Positions 21,218 through 29,349 of a DNA stretch of 64,000 bases are shown piece by piece. Every line of letters begins with the position of its first letter. The first letter of the stretch is position 1. The notes beneath the pieces are model-generated. The model was given only the letters and a program-made list of their open reading frames with translations, had not been told where the DNA came from and searched no databases. The stretch is taken from NCBI RefSeq assembly GCF_009905255.1, contig NZ_CP047602.1, positions 1,785,501-1,849,500 on the forward strand, read 5' to 3'. The DNA is from Thermoanaerobacterium aotearoense (lineage in GTDB: Bacteria > Bacillota > Thermoanaerobacteria > Thermoanaerobacterales > Thermoanaerobacteraceae). Position numbers and translations under genes: made by a program.

Positions 21218-21601
21218 ATGGCTATAGGTGTTAAATTAGTCAGCAAGGAAGATGCAAGCCCAGAAGTACAGCAAATATTTGAACAAATAGAAAAGCAGAT
21301 GGGATTTGTTCCTCCAACAATGCGTGCAATGGCAAATAAGCCAGAATATTTAAAATTATTTCTTCAGAAATCTCAAGTAGCAATGGGACCAGGAAAAATC
21401 GACTCTAAAACAAAACTTTTCGTCGCTTTAACTGTGTCAATTTTAAACAATTGTGAAATGTGCATAACCACATACACCAATAAATTAAAAGAAGCTGGCG
21501 TAACTGATGAAGAAATAGTAGAGCTTTTATCAGTCATCGATCTAATGAGCGGTTTGAACCACTTCAACAATGGACTAATGATAAAGCCATCTGAAAAATA
21601 A
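21218..21601 (+). CDS. Carboxymuconolactone decarboxylase/AhpD-like protein
   Basis: 127-residue helical protein of the AhpD-like superfamily. The redox motif reads NNCEMCITTYTNKL (near residues 80-93): the CxxC pair is present but the His three residues later, usual in AhpD (CxxCxxxH), is Tyr. Members are peroxidase-linked disulfide reductants or simple decarboxylases. The start at 21218 has TAGGAG 7 bases upstream. It is a single-gene unit with a palindromic leader and a strong terminator. A thiol-redox or peroxide role is a reasonable inference. Confidence 0.87.
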   Translation: MAIGVKLVSKEDASPEVQQIFEQIEKQMGFVPPTMRAMANKPEYLKLFLQKSQVAMGPGKIDSKTKLFVALTVSILNNCEMCITTYTNKLKEAGVTDEEIVELLSVIDLMSGLNHFNNGLMIKPSEK

Positions 21602-21615
21602 AATACGCTTTCACT

Positions 21616-21654
21616 AAAGGCTTTCCTTCTTCTACAAAAAAAGGAAAGCCTTTT
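21616..21654. terminator. Bidirectional terminator
   Basis: 13-bp stem AAAGGCTTTCCTT/AAGGAAAGCCTTT with T-runs on both sides, between the convergent CMD-like gene and the YdcF-like gene. Confidence 0.9.
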
Positions 21655-22237
21655 ACACAATATTTTTTAAATACATATACAATAATGCAGGTACTTCTCG
21701 TAAAAAGCCGTATACTTCTTCATAAAAATACCTTTTTACAAATACTCCTGAATAGCTTGCATTTATTCCGGCTTCTTTCGCAATCATGCTTGCCCTTTTT
21801 AAATGAAAGCTATTTGATACAATTATTGCCGTCTTCAGCGATTTTTCATCCATAATTTTTTTAGAATTTTTAAGGTTTTGCAATGTTGAATACGATTCGT
21901 CATCTTTTAATACTATATTATCAGGTATACCATTTTTCAAAAGATATTTTTTCCCTGCTTCTGCTTCAGATATATCCTCACCAGATCCTTTGCCGCCAGA
22001 CACAATGATATATTTGCCAAATCCCTCTTTATAAAGCTTTATAGCCTCATTTAACCTTTCTTTATAAAAAGGACTGGGGTTTTCACCGTAAACTGCACAA
22101 CCGAGGACGATAATAGCATCAGATTTTAGTGGTTTTATATTATATGCAAATGCTATCACTTGTATTTCTACAATGATATTTAAAATGATGAGAAAAATCA
22201 TTAGGAATACAGTAATCTTTATAAAAAGCTTCATCAT
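21653..22237 (-). CDS. YdcF/SanA (DUF218) family membrane protein
   Basis: 194-residue protein. An N-terminal membrane anchor (about residues 4-30) is followed by a DUF218 domain with DAIIVLGCAVYGENPSPFYKERL, IIVSGGKGSGEDISEAEAG and VSNSFHLKRA. DUF218 proteins (SanA, YdcF, ElyC) are linked to envelope integrity or S-adenosylmethionine binding; the precise activity is not known. The start is not certain, since two ATGs are adjacent and the upstream ribosome site is weak. It stands alone, transcribed toward the terminator at 21616. Confidence 0.85.
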   Translation of the reverse strand: MMKLFIKITVFLMIFLIILNIIVEIQVIAFAYNIKPLKSDAIIVLGCAVYGENPSPFYKERLNEAIKLYKEGFGKYIIVSGGKGSGEDISEAEAGKKYLLKNGIPDNIVLKDDESYSTLQNLKNSKKIMDEKSLKTAIIVSNSFHLKRASMIAKEAGINASYSGVFVKRYFYEEVYGFLREVPALLYMYLKNIV

Positions 22238-22371
22238 GGCAACACCAAATTTTCTATCCTAAAAATGGGGATATTTTTGATAATATCACTACTTTAATTT
22301 AATTCAACATAAATTTTGAAAATCCTTCTTTTGCCATCAAATTTTTAATAAATTTTTTAAATATCGATTAA

Positions 22372-22389
22372 GGCTGCATTAATGCAGCC
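22372..22389. terminator. Palindrome at the pdxT stop codon
   Basis: A perfect 18-bp palindrome GGCTGCATTAATGCAGCC contains the pdxT stop codon. The T-tract is weak, so it may end or merely stabilise the pdxST mRNA. Confidence 0.55.
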
Positions 22390-22945
22390 CTAAAAAATAC
22401 TTGTAAAAACTTAAGTCGTCCGTCAATTCTGGATGGAATGATGTAGCAAAAAGGTTTCCTTCCCTTGCAGCCACTATTTTACCATCGTATATAGATAGCA
22501 CTTTTACATTTTCTCCTACATCCTCAATATAAGGTGCTCTTATAAACACTGCATCTACTTCCTCTTTTGATACGTCAGGCATACTAAGTTTTGCAGTAAA
22601 GCTGTCAAGCTGACTTCCATATGCATTTCTCCGCACCTTTATGTCCATTATGCCTAGATGAACTTTATCGTCATTTGCGATGTGTTTGGCCATCAATATC
22701 ATGCCTGCGCATGTTCCCCATATAGGCATACCAAATCTATAAAGATCTATTATGGCATCTTTTAAGTCAAAGTCATTAAGCATTTTCCCTATGGCAGTGC
22801 TTTCCCCACCAGGCAGTATAAGTGCGTCTATGTTTTTCAAAGTCTCTTTATCTTTTGCCTCCACAGGTGTTATGCCATCTAATCTTTTTAGTTTTTCTAT
22901 GTGTTCTTTTACAGAACCTTGTATTGCAAGGACTCCAACGCGCAT
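22379..22945 (-). CDS. pdxT: Pyridoxal 5'-phosphate synthase glutaminase subunit PdxT
   Basis: 188-residue class I glutamine amidotransferase that supplies ammonia to PdxS. It shows the LPGGEST loop (residues 44-50), the nucleophile Cys79 (GTCAGM) and the C-terminal His-Glu pair (HPEL). The start at 22945 (MRVGVLAIQG) matches the family and lies one base after the PdxS stop, with AGGGGCTGG inside the end of pdxS. An in-frame ATG at 22966 would precede that site. Confidence 0.97.
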   Translation of the reverse strand: MRVGVLAIQGSVKEHIEKLKRLDGITPVEAKDKETLKNIDALILPGGESTAIGKMLNDFDLKDAIIDLYRFGMPIWGTCAGMILMAKHIANDDKVHLGIMDIKVRRNAYGSQLDSFTAKLSMPDVSKEEVDAVFIRAPYIEDVGENVKVLSIYDGKIVAAREGNLFATSFHPELTDDLSFYKYFLGLH

Positions 22946-22946
22946 T

Positions 22947-23825
22947 TTACCAGCCCCTACTTGCATATAAATCTTTTTCTGAAAGATCCCTTATATCGAT
23001 GCTATTCATTGCTTCTCCTAATCCTTCTGATACCTCTGCTATTATCTCTGGTTTATCATAATATGTCGTAGCTTTTACAATCGCTTCAGCGCGCTTTTCA
23101 GGGTTCTCTGATTTAAATATGCCTGAACCTACAAAGACTCCATCTGCTCCAAGCTGCATCATCAGTGCGGCATCTGCAGGTGTTGCAATGCCACCCGCTG
23201 CAAAATTCACAACTGGTAGTCTCCCGTTTTTCGCAACATATTTTACTAATTCATAAGGTGCTTGCAATTCTTTTGCTGCTGTCATAAGCTCTTCTTCGCT
23301 TAGAGTCGTAAGCTTTTTGATTTCGGCATTGATAGTCCTCATATGTCTTACTGCTTCAACTACATTTCCTGTGCCTGCTTCGCCTTTAGTCCTTATCATT
23401 GAAGCGCCTTCGCCAATTCTCCTTAATGCTTCGCCTAAGTTTCTTGCACCGCAAACAAATGGAACTTTAAACTGCCACTTGTTTATGTGATATGATTCAT
23501 CTGCAGGTGTCAATACTTCACTTTCATCTATATAATCTATCTTTAAAGCTTCTAAAACCTGTGCTTCCACAAAATGTCCTATCCTGACTTTTGCCATGAC
23601 AGGTATTGACACAGCTTCTTTGATGGCTTTTATTATCTTCGGATCTGACATCCTTGCTACGCCGCCATGTGCCCTTATATCAGCAGGTACCCTTTCAAGT
23701 GCCATTACCGCAACTGCGCCTGCCTTTTCTGCAATTACAGCCTGTTCAGGTGTTGTAACATCCATTATAACTCCGCCTTTTAACATCTGGGCCAAGTTTT
23801 TATTTAACTCATATCTTTCATTCAT
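22947..23825 (-). CDS. pdxS: Pyridoxal 5'-phosphate synthase subunit PdxS
   Basis: 292-residue (beta/alpha)8 enzyme that builds PLP from ribose 5-phosphate, glyceraldehyde 3-phosphate and ammonia. Family blocks seen are [45 protein letters not shown] (containing an active-site Lys), [11 protein letters not shown] and the phosphate-binding [29 protein letters not shown]. Length is typical. It forms an operon with pdxT in the deoxyxylulose-independent B6 pathway. A strong promoter lies about 50 bases upstream. Confidence 0.98.
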   Translation of the reverse strand: MNERYELNKNLAQMLKGGVIMDVTTPEQAVIAEKAGAVAVMALERVPADIRAHGGVARMSDPKIIKAIKEAVSIPVMAKVRIGHFVEAQVLEALKIDYIDESEVLTPADESYHINKWQFKVPFVCGARNLGEALRRIGEGASMIRTKGEAGTGNVVEAVRHMRTINAEIKKLTTLSEEELMTAAKELQAPYELVKYVAKNGRLPVVNFAAGGIATPADAALMMQLGADGVFVGSGIFKSENPEKRAEAIVKATTYYDKPEIIAEVSEGLGEAMNSIDIRDLSEKDLYASRGW

Positions 23826-23874
23826 TGTACTTATTCCTCCTATTTTTATATAACAATTTTATTAATTTATATCA

Positions 23875-23903
23875 ATTGTATCTATTTAATACAAACATGT
23901 CAA
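23875..23903 (-). promoter_or_regulatory. pdxST promoter
   Basis: Minus-strand TTGACA, 17-base spacer, TACAAT: a near-consensus sigma-A promoter. The spacer and -10 contain a TTGTATT...ATACAA dyad that could bind a regulator. Confidence 0.75.
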
Positions 23904-23924
23904 TCAGTACAATATGAATACAAA

Positions 23925-23950
23925 AAAGGGATACATCACTGTATCCCTTT
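23925..23950 (-). terminator. Terminator of the O-antigen ligase-like gene
   Basis: 10-bp stem AAAGGGATAC/GTATCCCTTT with a 6-base loop holding the gene's stop codon, then TTTTTT on the minus strand. Confidence 0.88.
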
Positions 23951-26443
23951 CAACACTTCTTTTGAGTTTTGTATTATTTGCTTTGTGGCATCAGTCATGG
24001 GTTTTGGCTCTTCTGACTTTGAATTAGCCTTATTAAACAAGTTCTCAACATCTACAGCCTTTTCAAGATATTCTTTAGCTTTTGTTTTATCATTGTTTTG
24101 CAGGTAAAACATGCCTACTTTATTATAAGCATCAGCCAACTGCTGATAATTTTCTGGCCTTAAAGGCTGTACATCGACGGCCTTTTTAACATATTTAAGC
24201 CCATTATCTATCTGACCATGAGATAGATAAAATGCTCCAAGCTGTGCCAAAAGCTGAGAGTTGTGCGGTTCTAAATCGACTGCTTTTTGTTCTTGGGTCA
24301 TCGCTGCTTGATAAGTAGCCCCATCTTTTGTCTGATCTGCTATACTTGCCAATGTCTGACCGTAAGACATCCTGTACTTCGCATTCCACGGATCATAAGA
24401 AACAGCGCTTTTGTAATACTGCATTGCCTGAGGAATATTGTTAGTCTTTGCAAATTGGTCTCCTTTTTCTGCATAGCTCAAAGCTGTGGAAAGTGAGAAA
24501 GACATAAACATGACAACTATGCCTGCTGCCAAAACGCCAAAACTGTAATATCCATTGTATAATTTCTTCCCTTTCACTACAGCTATATTTTTAGGTGCTT
24601 TGCTTATGTTCATGCTGTTTATTATGCCGATAAGGGAATATAAGGCTATTGTGACGGCAGACAGCGAAAGATCAAAATCCATAGCAGCATGGGCATATAT
24701 GCTCAATATGCCTAAAGTTGCTGCCGCCAGCAGTATGCACTCCTCTACGTCTAAGTCGGATTTATAAAGCTTGATAACTGACAGTACTAATGTAACTAAG
24801 AAGAATATCATCGCTAAAGCTCCAACTAAGCCTGTATCAAGCAAAACCTGCATGAAGTAATTATGTGTCTGTGTAGTCCAGTACAAGTATGACTGATATT
24901 TGAAGTAAAGTGACGCCCAAGCACCTCCGCCTGCACCAAAAAGTGGATAGTCTTTGAAAATCTTGAATCCGTCCTTGTAAAACTGCATTCGCTCTGAGCT
25001 ACTATGGCTTGTCAAGCTTATGTCTTGTATCCTTGATGCCACATTTTCAGGCAAGTATTTATATTTAAGCATTATATTTTGAACAGCATTTGGGTCATTC
25101 TTAGGATAGATGTACGCCTTGTCAAATGTCACAGAGGTACCTTTAAAATAGTTTGTAAAAGTAATAGCTAATCTTTTCGTATCTTTCAAAGTGGAGAATT
25201 CTATCGTCTTTTCACCACTGAAAGTTTCTTTGTCGTACACATCTTTTATCTTCGTAGGCTGATCGAGGTCATTTCTGCTTTCTATGGTAATGTCGTACGC
25301 CCAATCCTTATTATCACCATTCTTTGATATCACATCGTACTTCAACACATATATTCTGTCAGCATCCACGTCGACAAATCTTGTAACACTTTTACCGCTA
25401 TCTGCCTCGTTTTGACTATGACTTAGTGTAAGAGGTACTTCCGTTGTCAATACCATATAACCTGCTACGGTTGATAACACACCAACAATGACAATTATGG
25501 ATATGCCTATTTTTAAACTTATCTTGTTTACCGTTTCTACCAAAAAACTCACAATGTACGTAAATAACAATGCTAAGAGGCATCCTACAAGTATCCACAT
25601 AACCAAATTGTGAGGCTTAGATCCATTTACGACAGAGTTAAATTTAAGTATTGGCAACGCTGACGCTACGATTATACCTATCAAGTAAATAAATGGCTCT
25701 ACCCTTTTCCCTTTTGGCATCATTATTATAAGGAATAAAAACAGAAAAGGAAACATCACCCAAGCGCCTCTGGATAGCGTAAAAACATAAGCATAAAGCT
25801 GCATAAAAGCTTCTACTCCGTAAAGTGCTTTTAAATACCTGTTTTCTGTGTACGATATGAGTGCAAAATTTACAAACAAAAATGCCATCAAAAACGATGC
25901 AGCAGTATTAGCATATTGAAATGTGGAATTAATCCTTCCTCCAACCCATGAACCATTGTAGTTTACGTACCCCGCTGCAGACAAAAGACCTACTAAAGCT
26001 ACTCCAAATGAGCTTAAAACAAGCACATTCAAAAGTATCCATATTTTTTTCTTGTCATTGGCAAGTCTGCTGACCAAAAAGTATATAAAAACATAATCGA
26101 CGTACTTTAATACTTCTCCTATTGCAGATCTTACATTTACAGCAAAAAACGTAGAGATTAGATATGCGCCTATTATTGATATTGCAGCATAATCCAGTCT
26201 TTCAGAGATTATCGGCTCTTTTTTTACAATCTTCACCAATGACCATATTATGACGACAATTGAAGTAATGCATATAGTAGGCAAAAACTCATTGTCAAAG
26301 TACATGCCACGAAAATACGGCGGCAATGCTATAAGAAGAAGCAATGATATGTAAAATACAATATTCATCACGTTTGTGTAATCTGTGCTTCTTTTAGAAA
26401 CATCAATGTTGACCTTGTTCTTTTTTGCTGCTTTTTGTGCCAT
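23936..26443 (-). CDS. O-antigen ligase-like (Wzy_C) membrane protein with TPR tail
   Basis: 835-residue membrane protein. About ten to twelve hydrophobic segments cover residues 25-340 and 500-660; a large extracellular loop lies at about 345-500. The Wzy_C signature THNYFMQVLLDTGLVGALAM is near residue 525. Tetratricopeptide-like repeats follow (about 655-820), including AMQYYKSAVSYDPWNAKYR and KYVKKAVDVQPLRPENYQQLADAYNKVG. Ligase/polymerase proteins of this fold join glycans to lipid or protein carriers. No glycosyltransferases are adjacent, so the substrate is unknown; glycosylation of surface or spore proteins is possible. The ribosome site is AAAGGAGA. Confidence 0.85.
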   Translation of the reverse strand: MAQKAAKKNKVNIDVSKRSTDYTNVMNIVFYISLLLLIALPPYFRGMYFDNEFLPTICITSIVVIIWSLVKIVKKEPIISERLDYAAISIIGAYLISTFFAVNVRSAIGEVLKYVDYVFIYFLVSRLANDKKKIWILLNVLVLSSFGVALVGLLSAAGYVNYNGSWVGGRINSTFQYANTAASFLMAFLFVNFALISYTENRYLKALYGVEAFMQLYAYVFTLSRGAWVMFPFLFLFLIIMMPKGKRVEPFIYLIGIIVASALPILKFNSVVNGSKPHNLVMWILVGCLLALLFTYIVSFLVETVNKISLKIGISIIVIVGVLSTVAGYMVLTTEVPLTLSHSQNEADSGKSVTRFVDVDADRIYVLKYDVISKNGDNKDWAYDITIESRNDLDQPTKIKDVYDKETFSGEKTIEFSTLKDTKRLAITFTNYFKGTSVTFDKAYIYPKNDPNAVQNIMLKYKYLPENVASRIQDISLTSHSSSERMQFYKDGFKIFKDYPLFGAGGGAWASLYFKYQSYLYWTTQTHNYFMQVLLDTGLVGALAMIFFLVTLVLSVIKLYKSDLDVEECILLAAATLGILSIYAHAAMDFDLSLSAVTIALYSLIGIINSMNISKAPKNIAVVKGKKLYNGYYSFGVLAAGIVVMFMSFSLSTALSYAEKGDQFAKTNNIPQAMQYYKSAVSYDPWNAKYRMSYGQTLASIADQTKDGATYQAAMTQEQKAVDLEPHNSQLLAQLGAFYLSHGQIDNGLKYVKKAVDVQPLRPENYQQLADAYNKVGMFYLQNNDKTKAKEYLEKAVDVENLFNKANSKSEEPKPMTDATKQIIQNSKEVLKGIQ

Positions 26444-26629
26444 ATCGATTCTCCTTTATATATTTTATAAAAATGCACAAATAATCTTATTCGACAAAAA
26501 AATTTAATTTCCTCCTTGTGAAATCATTTAACAAAATAAAGTAAGAAAAAAACTTCATCTTTTTTCAATCACCATTTACAATTGATAGAATATAATAAAC
26601 TGAAATCAAATTAAATAGGAGGTATCCAC

Positions 26630-27646
26630 ATGAGAGGCAGAAAATTACTTATTTTCACTCTTATACTCATATTTGTACTTACATCTTTCTTATTCACCGG
26701 TTGCAAGGCAAAAGAGCAAAAGCTTACAAAGATAAACTTTATTGAAACCGTGCATTCAATTTTTTACGCGCCATATTATGTAGCTGTCAACAAAGGCTTT
26801 TTCAAAGAAGAAGGACTGCAATTAGAGATAACTACTGCACAAGGCTCAGATAAAGCTGCGACTGCCGTAGTTTCAGGTCAAGCTGACATTGGACTACAAG
26901 GTCCAGAAACCACCGTTTATGTGTACAAAGAAGGAAAACAAGATTATCTCGTAAATTTTGCACAGCTTACTAAGAAAGATGGTTCTTTCTTAGTTGGCAA
27001 AAAACCGGAGCCTAATTTCAAATGGGAAAATCTAAAGGGCAAAAAGATAATAGGCGGAAGACCTGGCGGAATGCCAGAAATGACTCTTGAATATATACTG
27101 AAAGAGCATGGTATAAACCCTAAAAAAGATGTAAATCTTGTAACGAATCTTCAGTTCACAGCGACAGCAGGTGCTTTCATGAGATCAGATGCAGACTATG
27201 TGGCACTTTTTGAACCAACTGCATCACAAGTTGAAAGCGAAAAAGGAGGATACATCGTGGCATCTGTAGGTGCCGCCGGACACGATGTGCCGTATACAAC
27301 ATTTAACGCAAGAAAAAGCTATATAAAGGAGCATCCTGATATCATCCAACACTTTACAAATGCAGTTTACAAAGGCATGTTGTACGTGCAGTCTCATTCA
27401 TCAAAGCAAGTAGCCGAAGACATAAAATCATTTTTCCCAGATACTGATATTGATATAATTGCAAAAGTAATCGACAGGTATAAAAGCATAGATGCATGGG
27501 GCACTACACCACAGATGAAACCATCTGATTTTGATGCTCTTCAGAATGTCTTATTAAACGCTGGTGAAATCGACAGCAAGGTAGATCCAAACGCATTAAT
27601 CGACAATACTTTTGCAGACAAGGCTGTCGCAACAATAAAGAAATAA
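26630..27646 (+). CDS. ABC transporter substrate-binding lipoprotein, NMT1/SsuA type
   Basis: 338-residue periplasmic-binding-type lipoprotein. The signal peptide ends in LFTGC with the lipidated Cys at residue 25. The mature part has the NMT1/THI5 fold pattern (FYAPYYVAVNKGFFKEEGLQLEI, SGQADIGLQGPETTV, GGRPGGMPEMTLEYILKEHGI). The family carries sulfonates, nitrate, riboflavin or thiamin precursors. No riboswitch was seen upstream, so the ligand cannot be fixed. It is followed by its ATPase and permease in one operon ending at a strong terminator. Confidence 0.92.
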   Translation: MRGRKLLIFTLILIFVLTSFLFTGCKAKEQKLTKINFIETVHSIFYAPYYVAVNKGFFKEEGLQLEITTAQGSDKAATAVVSGQADIGLQGPETTVYVYKEGKQDYLVNFAQLTKKDGSFLVGKKPEPNFKWENLKGKKIIGGRPGGMPEMTLEYILKEHGINPKKDVNLVTNLQFTATAGAFMRSDADYVALFEPTASQVESEKGGYIVASVGAAGHDVPYTTFNARKSYIKEHPDIIQHFTNAVYKGMLYVQSHSSKQVAEDIKSFFPDTDIDIIAKVIDRYKSIDAWGTTPQMKPSDFDALQNVLLNAGEIDSKVDPNALIDNTFADKAVATIKK

Positions 27647-27713
27647 TAAATTGGGGACAACCGAAAGATTGTCCCCTGTAAGCATGTCTAAAATATGACA
27701 GGAGGTGCATCTG

Positions 27714-28460
27714 GTGAAGAAAGTAATGGTTGAGCTTTCAAACATATCTCTAAACTATCATACGATAAAAGGCGAGACGGAAGCTATAAAAGACGTATCA
27801 TTTAACGTATATGAAGGAGAATTCGTAGGCGTCATAGGCCCTTCTGGATGCGGTAAATCCACACTTTTGTCTATCATTGCTGGTCTTTTAAAGCCGTCAA
27901 ATGGAAGCGTAATTGTAAACGGAAAAGTAGGATACATGCTTCAAAAAGACCATCTTTTTGAATGGAGAAACATCATGCAAAACGTCCTTTTAGGTCTTGA
28001 GATACAAAACGCTGTCAATGAAAACTCTATAAAAAACGTAGAAGATCTACTGGAAAGATATGGATTATCAGAATTTAAGTACCATTATCCTAATCAAATA
28101 TCCGGTGGAATGAGACAGAGAGCAGCGCTAATCAGGACATTGGCCTTAAAGCCTGATATCATGCTTCTCGACGAGGCTTTCTCGGCCCTTGACTATCAAA
28201 CGAGGCTCGCCATATCTGATGAAGTGTGGACTATTTTGAAAAATGTTAAAAAGACAGCGGTAATAGTAACCCACGATATTTCCGAAGCCATCGCAATGTG
28301 TGACAGGATTGTAGTCTTGTCCAAAAGGCCTGCAGTCGTAAAAAACATATATGAGATACATCTTACGTGTGACGACCGATCGCCTATCGGATGCAGAAAA
28401 GCACCTGAATTCAAAGAATACTTCAACGAAATATGGAAGGAGCTTGATGTGCATGTATGA
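27714..28460 (+). CDS. ABC transporter ATPase, SsuB/TauB type
   Basis: 248-residue ATP-binding subunit. It has Walker A GPSGCGKST (about residues 40-48), signature ISGGMRQRAALIRTLA, Walker B IMLLDEAFSALD and a switch His in VTHDISEA. The start is a GTG at 27714, because AGGAGGT lies 7 bases upstream; the in-frame codon at 27705 falls inside that site. It powers the permease encoded next, whose start overlaps this gene's 3' end. Confidence 0.94.
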   Translation: MKKVMVELSNISLNYHTIKGETEAIKDVSFNVYEGEFVGVIGPSGCGKSTLLSIIAGLLKPSNGSVIVNGKVGYMLQKDHLFEWRNIMQNVLLGLEIQNAVNENSIKNVEDLLERYGLSEFKYHYPNQISGGMRQRAALIRTLALKPDIMLLDEAFSALDYQTRLAISDEVWTILKNVKKTAVIVTHDISEAIAMCDRIVVLSKRPAVVKNIYEIHLTCDDRSPIGCRKAPEFKEYFNEIWKELDVHV

Positions 28461-29262
28461 AGCAACTCAAAACATGTCAAAGGAGCATGTAGAATTTCTG
28501 AAGAAAGTGAAAAGAAAAGAAATCGCCATTAAAATCACTCAAATATCCATACTCGTTGCTTTTTTCGCATTATGGGAAATAGCAGGAAGGCTAAGGCTCA
28601 TAGATCCATTTCTGTTCAGCCAACCATCTCGCATGATAAAGACCATAATAAACTTAAGCGAAGACGGCTCACTTTTTACGCATATATGGGTCACATTAAG
28701 CGAGACGCTTATTGGATTTGCTCTCGGGACATTTTCTGGCATAGTGATAGCTATACTGCTTTGGTGGTCTGACTTTGCCTCAAAAGTCGCAGAACCGTAT
28801 TTGATCGTCTTAAACAGCCTCCCTAAAATCGCCTTAGGACCAATATTTATAGTCTGGATGGGAAATGGCGAAGCACCAATTATAACAATGGGCTTAGCCA
28901 TATCGCTGATTGTGACTATTATAAGCCTCGAGACAGGGTTTAAACAGGTAGATGAAGATAAGATAAAGCTTCTAAAGACATTTGGAGCCACCAAATTTCA
29001 AATACTGACAAAATGTATACTGCCCGCCAGCATACCAACTATCATGTCTGCTATAAAAATCAATATGGGTTTATCCTGGGTCGGTGTCATAACAGGAGAG
29101 TTTTTGGTATCAAAAGCAGGATTGGGATACCTTATCGTCTATGGAGGGCAAGTATTCAAGTTAGACATAGTAATGACAAGTGTCCTTATACTGTCTATCC
29201 TGGCCGCACTTATGTACGTTCTATTAGTCTACATCGAAAAGAAAATCATCAAGTGGCAGTAG
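28447..29262 (+). CDS. ABC transporter permease, SsuC/TauC type
   Basis: 271-residue permease with six predicted membrane helices and the coupling loop LLKTFGATKFQILTKCILPASIP. The start is placed at 28447 or 28453, just after AAGGAG, overlapping the ATPase by 14 or 8 bases. A much longer upstream frame exists but is simply ATPase coding sequence in another frame. It completes a three-part importer with the upstream binding protein. Confidence 0.92.
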   Translation: MCMYEATQNMSKEHVEFLKKVKRKEIAIKITQISILVAFFALWEIAGRLRLIDPFLFSQPSRMIKTIINLSEDGSLFTHIWVTLSETLIGFALGTFSGIVIAILLWWSDFASKVAEPYLIVLNSLPKIALGPIFIVWMGNGEAPIITMGLAISLIVTIISLETGFKQVDEDKIKLLKTFGATKFQILTKCILPASIPTIMSAIKINMGLSWVGVITGEFLVSKAGLGYLIVYGGQVFKLDIVMTSVLILSILAALMYVLLVYIEKKIIKWQ

Positions 29263-29271
29263 TTTTCATTG

Positions 29272-29302
29272 ATACACCGTTTATGCTGGTGTATTTTTTT
29301 TT
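29272..29302 (+). terminator. Terminator of the NMT1-type ABC operon
   Basis: Stem ATACACC/GGTGTAT with a 9-base loop followed by eight or more T residues. Confidence 0.92.
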
Positions 29303-29349
29303 ATTATGTGCTAAAATATCTTTATGAAAATAATTCGAGGTGATACTAA

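Noticed and set aside
26490-26498. Perfect Spo0A box (TTCGACAAA) upstream of the O-antigen ligase-like gene, and a shorter match at 16956-16962
   Set aside because: Single short matches are expected by chance in 64 kb of AT-rich DNA, and neither is paired nor placed with a clear promoter.
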